In this document: positions 9,396-17,643 of the stretch, piece by piece
How positions within the stretch are numbered: the stretch's first letter is position 1
Layout: each line of letters starts with the position of its first letter
From: Sphingomonas azotifigens NBRC 15497
GTDB lineage: Bacteria > Pseudomonadota > Alphaproteobacteria > Sphingomonadales > Sphingomonadaceae
Length of the DNA: 33,341 bases
NCBI RefSeq assembly: GCF_002091475.1
Contig: NZ_BCTR01000067.1
Span: 1 to 33,341, forward strand
Reading direction: 5' to 3'
The notes under the pieces: generated by a model
Database searches by the model: none
Seen by the model: only the letters and a program-made list of their open reading frames with translations
Told to the model about the DNA's origin: nothing
Made by a program: the position numbers and the translations under genes

Positions 9396-10649
9396 TTACT
9401 CCACCCAGTCGCGGCGGAGCGGCCGGCTCGCCAGCGCCATCAGGATGCCGGCGACGAGGTAGAGGCCGAGACCCGCCGCGATCGCGCAGCGCAGCCCGTC
9501 CGCCGCCCCATAGGCCGGCGTCAGCTGCTTCGACAGCAGCCCGATCACCCAGCTGCCGAGGCCCAGCCCGATCAGGTTGTTGATCAGCAGGAACGAGGCC
9601 GAGGCGGTTGCGCGCATCTGCGGCGGCACCAGGTGCTGGACGGCGGTGAGCACCGGCCCCAGCCAGACATAGACCAAAGCCTGTGGCACCAGGAACAGCA
9701 GGAACGCCGTCTGCCAGCTCTGCGCCAGCACGCCTGCCACGAACAGCGGCAGGCCGAGCACATAGCTGATGGCCGGCGCGAGCGCATACCACTTGCGGTC
9801 GCGGCGCCCCAGCCGGTCCCCCAGCCAGCCGCCGAGCAGGATGCCAGCCACGCCGCCGGTGAGCGCCAGCCCGCCGAAGAACTGGCCGACCTGCGCGAGG
9901 TTGAGCTGGAAGCTGCGCAGGATCAGGCTCGGCAGCCAGAAGGCGACGCCATAGCCGCACATCGATCCCGCCGCCGCGCCAAAGGCGAGCAGCCAGAAGC
10001 TTGGCTTGGCGGCGAGAATCGCGAAGACACGGGACAGCGGCACCTGGTCCTTGGTGGCCGCGGCGCGCGGAGGATCGCGCACGAGCAGCTTGAACGGCAC
10101 CGCGATCAGCAGCCCGAGCAGCCCGACGACCAGGAAGGCGGTCCGCCATTCCACCGTCTGCGCGATATAGCCGCCGAGCAGCGCGCCGCCCGCCGATCCC
10201 AGCGGAATGCCGAGCGAGTAGATCGACAGTGCGCGCGATCGACGATCGGCGGGATAGGCGTCGGCGATCAGCGCATAGCTCGGCGCAACCCCGCCGGCTT
10301 CGCCCACCCCGACGCCCAGCCGGTACAGGAACATGCTGGTGAAATGCTGCGCCGTACCGCACAGCGCGGTGAAGGCGCTCCACACGCCCAGCGATACCGC
10401 GATCACCCAGCTGCGGCTCGTGCGATCGGCCAGCATCGCCAGCGGAATCGCGAGGGTGGAATAGAGCAGCGCGAAGGCGAAGCCGCCCAGCATGCCGAGC
10501 TGGCCGTCGTCGAGCCCCAGGTCCGCCTTCACCGGCTGGGCGAGGATCGACAGGATCTGCCGGTCGAGGAAGTTGAAGATATAGACGAGCAGCAGCATCG
10601 CCAGGACGAGGCCGCGGGGGGCAGCAGGACGCAGGGGAGATGCGGGCAT
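9396..10649 (-). CDS. MFS transporter (Spinster-like)
   Basis: 417-residue major facilitator with about 12 membrane segments. The first is LVLAMLLLVYIFNFLDRQILSIL, with the FNFLDRQ pattern typical of the Spinster-like/hexuronate-type group common in sphingomonads. The loop 2-3 motif is present as LAMLADRTSRSW, and a GVGVGEAGGVAPSYALIAD block in helices 4-5 is also typical of this group. It ends RRDWVE. A GGAAAG ribosome binding site lies about 7 bases before the ATG. It lies 104 bp downstream of the TonB-dependent receptor on the same strand, so the two probably act in sequence: receptor across the outer membrane, MFS across the inner membrane. The substrate is unknown. Confidence 0.9.
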   Translation of the reverse strand: MPASPLRPAAPRGLVLAMLLLVYIFNFLDRQILSILAQPVKADLGLDDGQLGMLGGFAFALLYSTLAIPLAMLADRTSRSWVIAVSLGVWSAFTALCGTAQHFTSMFLYRLGVGVGEAGGVAPSYALIADAYPADRRSRALSIYSLGIPLGSAGGALLGGYIAQTVEWRTAFLVVGLLGLLIAVPFKLLVRDPPRAAATKDQVPLSRVFAILAAKPSFWLLAFGAAAGSMCGYGVAFWLPSLILRSFQLNLAQVGQFFGGLALTGGVAGILLGGWLGDRLGRRDRKWYALAPAISYVLGLPLFVAGVLAQSWQTAFLLFLVPQALVYVWLGPVLTAVQHLVPPQMRATASASFLLINNLIGLGLGSWVIGLLSKQLTPAYGAADGLRCAIAAGLGLYLVAGILMALASRPLRRDWVE

Positions 10650-10716
10650 GCGGGATCTTTCCGAACTGCGCGCCCCTCCTTCGTGCGGAAAGGTGCGGGG
10701 GAAGAACGTAGCGGAA

Positions 10717-10745
10717 GCGCGGGAGGGTTTCAGCCCCTCCCGCGC
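10717..10745 (-). terminator. Strong hairpin after the TonB-dependent receptor gene
   Basis: GCGCGGGAGGG (10717-10727) pairs perfectly with CCCTCCCGCGC (10735-10745) around a 7-base loop. It sits just after the receptor stop codon on the minus strand and before the MFS gene. There is no real T-run after it, so termination may be partial, or the hairpin may protect the receptor mRNA and allow lower expression of the MFS gene. Confidence 0.55.
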
Positions 10746-10753
10746 CGCTTCCC

Positions 10754-12979
10754 TCAGAACCGCAATTCGAACGTCCCCGTTACCGTGCGCGGCGGGCCGT
10801 AATAGCCGATGATCGAATTGCCGTAGAGTGCTCCCGGGAAGTAATAACCGCCCACGCGGTAGCGCTCGTCGGTAAGGTTCCGCCCCGCGACGCCGATGCG
10901 ATAGCGTCCGCCCTCGGACGTCCAGTTGAGGCTGGCCTCGACCAGCGCATAGCCGTCCTGGTCGAGCGGCGAGGCATATTCGAACATCGAGATGTCGCTG
11001 CGCAGCGAGACCGAGGGCGTGAAGGCGATCGTGCCGCCCGCCAGATCCTCGGACCAGGTGGCCGAGGCGTTCGCCGTCCAGCGCGGGGTGTTCTGGAAGA
11101 AGCGCTGGTTGGACACGTCCACCGGGGTGGTGCCGCCGCCGATATAGGTGAGGAACTTCTTGTACTCGGCATGGGTGTAGCCGACGACCAGGCTCGACGA
11201 GAAATGGCGCGACGGCACCATGCGTGCCTCGGCCTCGAAGCCCCAGATCTCGGCCTTGCCGGCGTTGTCGACGAAGCTGGCGATGCCGCCGCCGGCCGCC
11301 GGCGCCTGGATCGTCACCTGCTGGTCGCGATAGTTGGAATAATAGCCGGCAAGGTTGAGGAAGAAGCGGCGATCGAGGAACGCGCCCTTCATGCCGACTT
11401 CGTAGGAATCGATCTTCTCGGGCTGGTAGCCGTTGACCGTGGTGGGGGTGAGCACCGCGTCGCCGCGCATGTCGAACCCGCCCGATTTGAAGCCCTTGCC
11501 CCAGCTCGCATAAAGGTTGAGGTCGTGGCGCGGCTCGTAGCTGAGCGAGATGCGCGGGGTCGCCTGCTCGAAATCGCGGCTGTTGGTGTAGTTGGTGCGC
11601 AGCAGACCCGGCACCGCCGCCGGATTGCCGAAGCGCGGGCTGCGGATGCCGGTGAAGTTCTGGCGATAGACCGTGCCGGTCTTGTCGTCCTTGGTATAGC
11701 GCAGCCCGGCGGAGAGCTTCAGCCTATCGGTGAGGCTGTAGCTGAGGTCGCCGAACGCGGCATAGCTCTTGGTGTCGACGGTGCCTGAGGTGAGGATCGT
11801 CAGGTTGGCGAGGCCGACCACCGTGTCGAACGCGCCCGAGGCGCGCGCGTTCAGGTAATACAGCCCCGCCACGCCCTGCAGCCGGCCGCCGGTGTAGAGC
11901 AGTTGCAGTTCCTGGGTGAACTGGCGGTCACGATAATAGGCCGGCACGTCCAGCGTCGGACGCGGCGTGTTGTCGAAGTCTATCGTGCCGCTGGTATTGC
12001 CGTTGCGCCAGGCGGTGATCGACTTGAAGGTCAGTTCGTTGGTGAGCGCGATCTCGCCGGTGGCGGAGACGCCCTGGCTCATCACGCGGTTGGTATCGCC
12101 TGAGCCGGCGGCGGTGTCGTACACGCTGCCCACCGGCTGGTAGACGGGATCGGCGCCATTGCCGAACAGACGGTGGCCGTGGCGGGGATTGGAATGGTCG
12201 ACGGTGCGATCGGCGGCGACGCGGAAGAAGAAGCCGTCGCGCGGGGTGAACTCGGCCGAGACGCGGCCGGCGACGACGTCCTTGTTATACTGGTCGACGC
12301 CGGTGTTGAGATTGTGGCCATAGCCGTCGCGCCAGTAGCGCGCGACCGACCCGCCGACCGACAGCGTTTCGGTCAGCGGCACGGTGACGGTGCCGACCAG
12401 ATCGACCTGGTTGTAGCTGCCATAGGCGGCGCGGGCGGAGGCGTGGAATTCGTGGCCGAGCCGCTTGGTGACGTATTTGATCGCGCCGCCGATCGTGTTG
12501 CGGCCATAGAGCGTGCCCTGCGGTCCGCGCAGCACTTCCACCCGCTGCACGTCGAACACGTCGAGGATCGCGTTCTGCGGGCGCGCGACATAGACGTCGT
12601 CAATGTAGAGTGCCACGCCCGGCTCGAAGCCCCAGAGCGGATCCTGCTGGCCGACGCCGCGGCTGAACGCGATCATCGTCGAGTTGGAACCGCGTGCCAC
12701 CTGCAGCGTGAGGTTCGGCGTGATGTCCTGCAGCGCCGTGATGTCCGGGGCGCCCTTGGCAAGCAGCGTGTCGCCCGACACGACCGACACCGAAATCGGG
12801 ACGTCGATCAGGCTTTCCTCGCGCCGGCGGGCGGTGACGATGATCTCGCCTTCCTGCTGCGCCGCCTCGCTCGCGGCGGTGCCGGCGGGTGCGGCGCTGT
12901 CCTGGGCGAAGGCTGGCGTGGCGGATAGCAGCGCCACGCTGGCGAGCAGGGCGATACGAACGGAATCGTGCCGTGACAT
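10754..12979 (-). CDS. TonB-dependent outer-membrane receptor
   Basis: 741-residue receptor for energised import across the outer membrane. Signal peptide 1-26 ends ATPAFAQ; a TonB-box region (EGEIIVTARRREES, about 43-56) follows. The plug domain contains PNLTLQVARG, GVALYIDDVYVARPQN and the classic VEVLRGPQGTLYGRNTIGGA. The remaining part is a 22-strand-type barrel ending TGTFELRF with the terminal Phe. The start is the ATG at 12979, preceded by GGGGAGGA, although the frame is open further upstream. It has a good promoter and is divergent from a TetR regulator. The plug style resembles receptors for non-siderophore compounds in sphingomonads, but the ligand cannot be determined. Confidence 0.95.
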   Translation of the reverse strand: MSRHDSVRIALLASVALLSATPAFAQDSAAPAGTAASEAAQQEGEIIVTARRREESLIDVPISVSVVSGDTLLAKGAPDITALQDITPNLTLQVARGSNSTMIAFSRGVGQQDPLWGFEPGVALYIDDVYVARPQNAILDVFDVQRVEVLRGPQGTLYGRNTIGGAIKYVTKRLGHEFHASARAAYGSYNQVDLVGTVTVPLTETLSVGGSVARYWRDGYGHNLNTGVDQYNKDVVAGRVSAEFTPRDGFFFRVAADRTVDHSNPRHGHRLFGNGADPVYQPVGSVYDTAAGSGDTNRVMSQGVSATGEIALTNELTFKSITAWRNGNTSGTIDFDNTPRPTLDVPAYYRDRQFTQELQLLYTGGRLQGVAGLYYLNARASGAFDTVVGLANLTILTSGTVDTKSYAAFGDLSYSLTDRLKLSAGLRYTKDDKTGTVYRQNFTGIRSPRFGNPAAVPGLLRTNYTNSRDFEQATPRISLSYEPRHDLNLYASWGKGFKSGGFDMRGDAVLTPTTVNGYQPEKIDSYEVGMKGAFLDRRFFLNLAGYYSNYRDQQVTIQAPAAGGGIASFVDNAGKAEIWGFEAEARMVPSRHFSSSLVVGYTHAEYKKFLTYIGGGTTPVDVSNQRFFQNTPRWTANASATWSEDLAGGTIAFTPSVSLRSDISMFEYASPLDQDGYALVEASLNWTSEGGRYRIGVAGRNLTDERYRVGGYYFPGALYGNSIIGYYGPPRTVTGTFELRF

Positions 12980-13036
12980 GGTAATCCTCCCCTGGTGCAA
13001 CCCATCTTGAACGCGGGTTGTAAGCCGTTGCCGGAC

Positions 13037-13065
13037 GTTATACTGAAAGCTGAACCGGGTTTCAA
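13037..13065 (-). promoter_or_regulatory. Promoter of the TonB-dependent receptor gene
   Basis: On the minus strand TTGAAA (13060-13065) and TATAAC (13037-13042) are separated by exactly 17 bp, one of the best sigma70-type promoters in the window. The start codon is about 60 bp downstream. The -35 box is one arm of the neighbouring palindrome, so a bound repressor would compete with polymerase. Confidence 0.65.
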
Positions 13066-13078
13066 CTTGGGATTGAAA
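13047..13078. promoter_or_regulatory. Candidate TetR operator in the divergent promoter
   Basis: Two overlapping inverted repeats are seen: TTTCAA-N7-TTGAAA (13060-13078, perfect) and AAGCTGAA-N6-TTCAACTT (13047-13068, one mismatch). They cover the -35 box of the receptor promoter and lie 10 to 40 bp upstream of the GTG start of the TetR gene. The placement fits a single operator that controls both divergent genes, the usual TetR arrangement. Which of the two repeats is the real site cannot be decided by eye. Confidence 0.5.
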
Positions 13079-13088
13079 GGGGAGGCGG

Positions 13089-13760
13089 GTGAAGGCGAAA
13101 GATCGTGGCGTTTCCGCCACTTCTGCAAGCGAGCCGGCGGAGTCGGCGAGCGACGCCAAGGTGCCACGCACCGAGCGCGGACGGCGAACACTGCGTGCGA
13201 TCCTCGACGCGGCCGCTGCGGAATTCGGCGAGAAGGGCTTTCACGAGGGCTCGATCAGCGGGATCACCCGTCGGGCCGGCGTCGCCCTCGGCAGCTTCTA
13301 CACCTATTTCGATTCGAAGGACGCGGTGTTCCGCGCGCTCGTTCGCGACATGAGCGACCAGGTGCGCGAGCATGTCGGCCCTGCGCTACGCGGCGCGCGC
13401 GACCAGATCGATGCCGAGCGGGCGGCGCTGCTCGCCTTCATCCGCTTCGCCCGCACCCACAAGGAAATCTATCGCATCGTCGACGAGGCCGAGTTCGTCG
13501 ATCCCGCCAGCTTCCGCCACCATTATGCGAGCACCGCCGAGCGCATCGCCGCCCGGCTGCGCGCCGCCGCCGAACGCGGCGAGGTGCGCGACGATGTCGG
13601 CGAGATCCACGCCTGGGCGATCATGGGAATGAACGTGTTTCTCGGCCTGCGCTACAGCGTGTGGGACGAAGGCACGCCGCCCGAGGCAATCGCCGACGTG
13701 GTCGCGCAGCTGCTTGCACGCGGGATCGGCACGGCTATTTCTTCGCGAGAAGATCCTTGA
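13089..13760 (+). CDS. TetR-family transcriptional regulator
   Basis: 223-residue regulator. The N-terminal 28 residues are Ser/Ala-rich and disordered; the helix-turn-helix domain follows at about 32-85 (RRTLRAILDAAAAEFGEKGF, then SISGITRRAGVALGSFYTYFDSKDAVF), a textbook TetR DNA-binding domain. The C-terminal part (90-215) is the helical ligand-binding and dimer domain. The start is GTG at 13089, preceded by a strong AAGGGGAGG. It is divergent from the TonB-dependent receptor, with a palindrome covering the receptor promoter, so it most likely represses receptor and MFS genes until their substrate appears. Its 3' end overlaps the convergent DUF177 gene by 26 bp. Confidence 0.92.
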   Translation: MKAKDRGVSATSASEPAESASDAKVPRTERGRRTLRAILDAAAAEFGEKGFHEGSISGITRRAGVALGSFYTYFDSKDAVFRALVRDMSDQVREHVGPALRGARDQIDAERAALLAFIRFARTHKEIYRIVDEAEFVDPASFRHHYASTAERIAARLRAAAERGEVRDDVGEIHAWAIMGMNVFLGLRYSVWDEGTPPEAIADVVAQLLARGIGTAISSREDP

Positions 13761-14262
13761 GGCCCGCCAGCGCCTTGATCGGCCCCGCCTCCTCCTCGCT
13801 CTTGACGCCGGCAGCACGCAGCACCTCGGCGGCACGCGGGCTGCGCGGATAGGGATCGAGCTCGAGCGCCATCGTTTCGGCGGCGGCCTCGCCCAGATCG
13901 ATCGTGCCGCCTGCATAGAAGACGGTGTCGCACTCGTCCTCAGTCAGCTCCACCTCGTCCTCGCCGGTAGTGGTCGGTTCGGGGACGAAGCGGATCGCGA
14001 AATCCTGCTCGACCTTGGCGGGCAGCGGATCGCCGGTGACGACGCAGGCCTGCGTCAGCCGCGCCGAGAGGTGGCCACGTGCGACCACGCCCTGCGCATC
14101 GCGTCGCAGATGGTAGACGGCCTCCAGCTTCTCGATGGCCTTGAGGCCGAAGCGGGTGCTGAGCGCGGCACGCTCGCCCTCGTCGGCGCTGATCTGGACG
14201 TCGCTTTCGCCGGCGCCGATCTGGTCGAGCCGCTGCGGGCGGGAAAATTCGGGATTGGTCAT
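13735..14262 (-). CDS. DUF177/YceD-family protein
   Basis: 175-residue cytoplasmic protein. Family signs are FSRPQRLDQIGAGE at the N-terminus, ARLTQACVVTGDPLPAKVEQDFAIRFVPE in the middle, the acidic EDEVELTEDECDTVFYAGGTIDLGEAAAETMALELDPYPRSP, and a C-terminal GPIKALAGLKDLLAKK. YceD/DUF177 proteins are linked to 23S rRNA/ribosome accumulation in other bacteria, often beside rpmF; here rpmF is not next to it. Its ATG overlaps the stop of the upstream cytochrome bc1 chaperone gene as ATGA, so translation is coupled. Its end runs 26 bp into the TetR gene on the opposite strand. Confidence 0.88.
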   Translation of the reverse strand: MTNPEFSRPQRLDQIGAGESDVQISADEGERAALSTRFGLKAIEKLEAVYHLRRDAQGVVARGHLSARLTQACVVTGDPLPAKVEQDFAIRFVPEPTTTGEDEVELTEDECDTVFYAGGTIDLGEAAAETMALELDPYPRSPRAAEVLRAAGVKSEEEAGPIKALAGLKDLLAKK

Positions 14263-14771
14263 TCGGGAAGCTCTCCTGCGATCACACGCGCGAGCGGCAT
14301 CGCCGCCAGCGCATCGCGAAAGGCGCGCAGCCGCGCCTCGACATGGGTGAGGGCGGCGGGCGCCGGCGCCGCGCCGCGATAAAGGTTGCGGACCAGCGCC
14401 GGGCCAAGATCGCCCTCGGCCAGCCCGCTGCGATAGGCGCCGAGCCGGCCGCCCAGCATGCCCATCATCCGGCCGACATGCTTGCCGACGATGATGTCGC
14501 CGATGCCGATCTCGCGCAGCTGGCCGTCCATGTCGTCGATGAAGCATTCCGCCACTGCGGTGCTGGTGGGAATGCCGGCGGGTTCCGCCTCGAGCCGCAG
14601 CAGCACCAGGCAGAGCACCGCAGCGATCATGTCGAACCGACCGTCGACCGTGTCCGGCACCGCGCCATCGGTGTACCAGTGGGGCGCCCGGCCGCGCGCG
14701 ACCACGCCCGCATAGAGCTGCGGGGCGGTGCCGCGATCGGGCTTGCCGAAGAGCCGCTGGAGCATGCGCAT
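14259..14771 (-). CDS. Ubiquinol-cytochrome c chaperone family protein (CBP3-like)
   Basis: 170-residue protein of the family that includes mitochondrial CBP3/UQCC1, an assembly factor for cytochrome b of the bc1 complex. The family core is clear: DTVDGRFDMIAAVLCLVLLRLE, AVAECFIDDMDGQLREIGIGDIIVGKHVGRMMGMLGGRLGAYRSGL. It is soluble, with no signal peptide. The start at 14771 (MRMLQRLFGK) or the ATG two codons later is possible. It overlaps DUF177 by 4 bases (ATGA), forming a two-gene operon, a common arrangement in alphaproteobacteria, and is divergent from the BamE-like gene. bc1 genes themselves are not in the window. Confidence 0.9.
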   Translation of the reverse strand: MRMLQRLFGKPDRGTAPQLYAGVVARGRAPHWYTDGAVPDTVDGRFDMIAAVLCLVLLRLEAEPAGIPTSTAVAECFIDDMDGQLREIGIGDIIVGKHVGRMMGMLGGRLGAYRSGLAEGDLGPALVRNLYRGAAPAPAALTHVEARLRAFRDALAAMPLARVIAGELPE

Positions 14772-14803
14772 CGCCGTTGTTCGTGCCTTCCGCTGTCGCG
14801 ACC

Positions 14804-14832
14804 TTGTTTGGCCGCATTTTGCCGCATATTGA
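14804..14832 (+). promoter_or_regulatory. Candidate promoter of the BamE-like gene
   Basis: TTGTTT (14804-14809), 17 bp, then TATTGA (14827-14832). The expected start point near 14839 leaves a leader of about 49 bases before the ATG. It lies in the 116-bp divergent region shared with the bc1 chaperone gene. Confidence 0.45.
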
Positions 14833-14887
14833 GGCGTTCGGCCCGCGATGCAATCCGGGGGCCGCCTGTGTTTGCCTGGAGATCCTG

Positions 14888-15364
14888 ATGTCGCTTCCCG
14901 TTCGCACGCTCGGCACCGCCGCGTTGTTGGTCGTGCTCGGCACCACCGCCTGTACGCCGGTGCGGACCCATCAGGGCTATGTCGTCGATCACGACCTCGT
15001 TGCGTCGGTGCAGCCGGGCATCGATACCCGCGATTCGGTGATGCAGACGCTCGGTCACCCGAGCTTCACCAGCCAGTTCAACGAAGGCGAGTGGTTCTAC
15101 GTCTCGCGCGACAGCAGCAACTTCGCCTTCCGCAATCCGAAGGTGAAGACGCAGACCACGCTGCGCATCCGCTTCGACCAGAAGGGCAACGTCACCGCGA
15201 TCGACCAGACCGGCGTCGAGCTCGCCGCCTCGATCGACCCCTATGGCAAAACCACGCCCACCCTGGGCCGTCGCCGCAGCTTCTTCTCGGACCTGTTCGG
15301 CAATATCGGCACCGTCGGCGCGCCGGGTGCCGGTCCGGGCGGTGGTGGCAACACCGGCCCGTAA
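14888..15364 (+). CDS. bamE: BamE/SmpA/OmlA-like outer-membrane lipoprotein
   Basis: 158-residue lipoprotein. The signal peptide (MSLPVRTLGTAALLVVLGTTAC) ends in a Cys at residue 22 in a somewhat weak lipobox (TTAC). The BamE/OmlA domain follows: VQPGIDTRDSVMQTLGHPSFTSQFNEGEWFYVS, then TTLRIRFDQKGNVTAIDQ. BamE is an accessory subunit of the BAM complex that inserts beta-barrels in the outer membrane. The tail (about 140-158) is a Gly-rich extension. The start was chosen at MSLPV because it has GGAG just upstream and gives a proper signal peptide; the frame is open further 5'. Gene symbol given by family, not by synteny. Confidence 0.88.
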   Translation: MSLPVRTLGTAALLVVLGTTACTPVRTHQGYVVDHDLVASVQPGIDTRDSVMQTLGHPSFTSQFNEGEWFYVSRDSSNFAFRNPKVKTQTTLRIRFDQKGNVTAIDQTGVELAASIDPYGKTTPTLGRRRSFFSDLFGNIGTVGAPGAGPGGGGNTGP

Positions 15365-15475
15365 CTTCCTTTCCCGCGGCTGACCGGACCGTTCGCTGGA
15401 CGTTCAGCGATGCTTCTTCATAAATTCTCCCAAGCCGGCCCTCGGACCGGCGGTTCGACCAGGATGGAGAAGCAT

Positions 15476-15997
15476 ATGAAGAAGCTCGTTCCCATCGCGC
15501 TGCTGACGGCAATCGCGGCGCCGGCACTGCTGGTGCCGGTCAGCGCCATGGCCCAGTCCCGCGCCGAACTGCGCGACGACCGCCACGACATTCGCGATGC
15601 CCAGCGCGATCTGCGCCGCGCGGAACGGTCCGGCGATCCGCGGCGGATCCGGGAGGAACGCCGCGACCTGCGCGACGCGCACCGCGATTATCGCGAGGAT
15701 CTGCGCGACCGCGACCGTCGTTGGGCGGAGAATGACTGGCGGTCGTGGCGGGATCGCAACCGGGACCTGTATGCGCACGGTACCTGGCGCGCGCCCTTCC
15801 GCTATACGCGGTTTCAGCCGGGCGCGCGGATCGGTACCGTCTATTACGGTCCGCGTTATGTGATCGGCGATCCGTGGCGCTATCACCTGCCGCAGCCGGG
15901 CCCCTATCGCCAGTGGGTGCGCCACTACAACGATGTGCTGCTCGTCGATGTGCGGCGGGGCACGGTGATCCGGGTGGTGCCGGGCTTCTACTGGTAA
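15476..15997 (+). CDS. RcnB-like periplasmic protein
   Basis: 173-residue exported protein: signal peptide 1-27 (KKLVPIALLTAIAAPALLVPVSAMAQ), a long charged helical region (about 28-90) with repeated RRD/RDL/HRDYRED units, then a C-terminal domain (100-173) with WRAPFRYTRFQPG, YGPRYVIGDPWRYHLPQP, WVRHYNDVLLVDVRRGTVIRVVPGFYW. The C-terminal domain is the RcnB fold, named after a nickel/cobalt homeostasis factor, but most alphaproteobacterial members are uncharacterised. The ATG at 15476 has GGAGA at good distance; the longer open frame adds no plausible signal. It is followed by a strong hairpin. Confidence 0.85.
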   Translation: MKKLVPIALLTAIAAPALLVPVSAMAQSRAELRDDRHDIRDAQRDLRRAERSGDPRRIREERRDLRDAHRDYREDLRDRDRRWAENDWRSWRDRNRDLYAHGTWRAPFRYTRFQPGARIGTVYYGPRYVIGDPWRYHLPQPGPYRQWVRHYNDVLLVDVRRGTVIRVVPGFYW

Positions 15998-16000
15998 CCG

Positions 16001-16034
16001 AAAAAGGGCCGCACCGCTGGGTAGCGGTGCGGCC
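16001..16034. terminator. Perfect 12-bp hairpin terminator, T-run on the minus strand
   Basis: GGCCGCACCGCT (16007-16018) pairs perfectly with AGCGGTGCGGCC (16023-16034) around a GGGT loop. It is flanked by AAAAAGGG on the left, so on the minus strand the hairpin is followed by CTTTTT, the form of a Rho-independent terminator. On the plus strand, after the RcnB-like gene, there is no T-run. It may act in both directions. Confidence 0.65.
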
Positions 16035-16266
16035 GTGATCAGGTTGCGGGTTATCCAAGGGATCAGTGCCGGCTGAACGCTGCGGTCGGGCGGTGGTTCC
16101 AGCAATTTGCTCCAAAACGGAGCAGGTTTTCGTATTTCGCGCGCGTAATGATGTATGAAGGGCGAGGCAGAAGCGCTTGCTCCACAAGCTCTCGTTCACC
16201 TGTCTCCGACTAGGTTCCCGGATAAGAACAGAATCCGAACCGGGCGCATCGTGATGGGGGTAAGCG
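16035..16266. other. Intergenic region before the NfrB-like gene
   Basis: 232 bp without a convincing gene. It holds a short hairpin TGCTCC-AAAAC-GGAGCA (16108-16124) followed by GGTTTTCG, which could be a weak plus-strand terminator for the RcnB-like gene, and a second small palindrome GCTTG-CTCCA-CAAGC (16175-16189). The word TTGCTCCA occurs in both. The ribosome binding site GGGGGTAAG lies just before the ATG at 16267. No clear sigma70 promoter was found. Confidence 0.5.
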
Positions 16267-17643
16267 ATGACATTGAATCTGCTCGATTGCGTCGTGCGCG
16301 AGCTGACGATGTTCGCAGCCGTGGTTTTCATGCTGGGGGGTGTCGATGACGTGGCGGTCGACATTCTTTATTTCTACCATAGCGTCACGCGTCGGGGTCA
16401 GCGCCCGCTCCTGAACGACGAGGGCGACACCCGGTGCGAGCATCGCTTCGCCGTTTTTGTGCCCGCCTGGGACGAGGCGAGCGTCATCGGGCCGATGCTT
16501 CGGGCCAGCCTCGCGCGATGGTCCGGGGATGCGTACCGGATCTATGTCGGTACCTATCCCAACGATCCGTCAACGATTGCCGCGGTGCTGCAGGTGGCGG
16601 ACGCGGATGCACGCGTTCGGCTGGTGATCGGCCCTCGCGCCGGCCCGACCACCAAGGCCGATTGCCTCAACGCGCTATGGGCAGCGCTGGAGCGCGACGC
16701 CGCCGCCGAAGGCGCGACGTTCACGGCGGTGGTGCTGCACGATGCGGAGGATGTCGTACATCCGCTCGAACTGGCCGTCTATGCCGCCTGGATCGGCGAC
16801 CACGGCGCCGTCCAGGTGCCGGTGGCGCCGCTCTGCCAGCCGGGCTCGCGCCTGGTGTCCGGCCATTATCTCGACGAGTTCGCCCAGTCGCACGGCGCGA
16901 CCCTGCCCGTGCGGCAGATGCTGGGCGCGAGCCTCCCGCTCGCCGGAGTTGGCTGTGCGATCCGATGCGACCTGCTGCGCCGGATCGCGGCCGATCGCGG
17001 GCAACCGTTCGACGCTGCCAGTCTGACCGAAGACTATGAACTGGGCCTAACGCTGCGGGCGCTCGGTGCGCGCTCCGCCTTTGTGTGCGTGCCCGAGTGG
17101 GCAGGCGGGGCGCCCGTGGCGGTGCGCGCCTATTTCCCCGCGACGGTCGACGCCGCCGTGCGCCAGAAGGCGCGCTGGATGGCGGGTATCGCCTTGTCCG
17201 GCTGGGATCGCACCGGTTGGGGGCGGCGCTGGGACGTGGGCGACCACTGGATGCGGATGCGCGATCGCCGTGTCGCGCTGGCGATGCCCGTGCTCGCGAT
17301 CGCCTATGCGGCGCTGTGCCTGTGGGGACTGGCGCTGGCCTGGCACGCCTTGGCCGGCGCGCCCTTGCCGTCCCTGCCGTCGTGGCTGGGCGGCGCGCTG
17401 CTGATCAACCTGTTGCTGCTGGCATGGCGCTGGGGGATGCGGACGCTGCTCGTGGTGCGGCGCCATGGCTGGCGTGAGGGAGTGTGGGCCGCGCCGCGCA
17501 TGCTGGTGGCCAATTATATCGGGCTGCTCGCGGCGCGCCGTGCGCTCTGGATCTATGGTCGACTGCTCGCCGGTGGTCCGTTGCGCTGGGACAAGACCGC
17601 GCATGCCTTTCCGACCGAGTCGCTCGCCGCCGGCGCGGCATGA
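16267..17643 (+). CDS. NfrB-like family 2 glycosyltransferase (no C-terminal regulatory domain)
   Basis: 458-residue inner-membrane glycosyltransferase. After an N-terminal membrane segment (about 8-36, ending GGVDDVAVDILYF) comes a GT2 domain with blocks strongly like E. coli NfrB, the phage N4 receptor glycan synthase: VPAWDEASVIG, YVGTYPNDPST, GPTTKADCLN, HDAEDV (158-163; acidic DxD-type motif), LTEDYELG with T254-E255-D256, and AVRQKARWMAG (Q300..R303-W304, a QxxRW motif). Two or three C-terminal membrane segments (about 335-400) and WDKTAHAFP end the protein. E. coli NfrB continues for roughly 280 more residues with an MshEN-like cyclic-di-GMP-linked region, absent here. Its stop overlaps the next start (ATGA). 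Confidence 0.9.
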   Translation: MTLNLLDCVVRELTMFAAVVFMLGGVDDVAVDILYFYHSVTRRGQRPLLNDEGDTRCEHRFAVFVPAWDEASVIGPMLRASLARWSGDAYRIYVGTYPNDPSTIAAVLQVADADARVRLVIGPRAGPTTKADCLNALWAALERDAAAEGATFTAVVLHDAEDVVHPLELAVYAAWIGDHGAVQVPVAPLCQPGSRLVSGHYLDEFAQSHGATLPVRQMLGASLPLAGVGCAIRCDLLRRIAADRGQPFDAASLTEDYELGLTLRALGARSAFVCVPEWAGGAPVAVRAYFPATVDAAVRQKARWMAGIALSGWDRTGWGRRWDVGDHWMRMRDRRVALAMPVLAIAYAALCLWGLALAWHALAGAPLPSLPSWLGGALLINLLLLAWRWGMRTLLVVRRHGWREGVWAAPRMLVANYIGLLAARRALWIYGRLLAGGPLRWDKTAHAFPTESLAAGAA

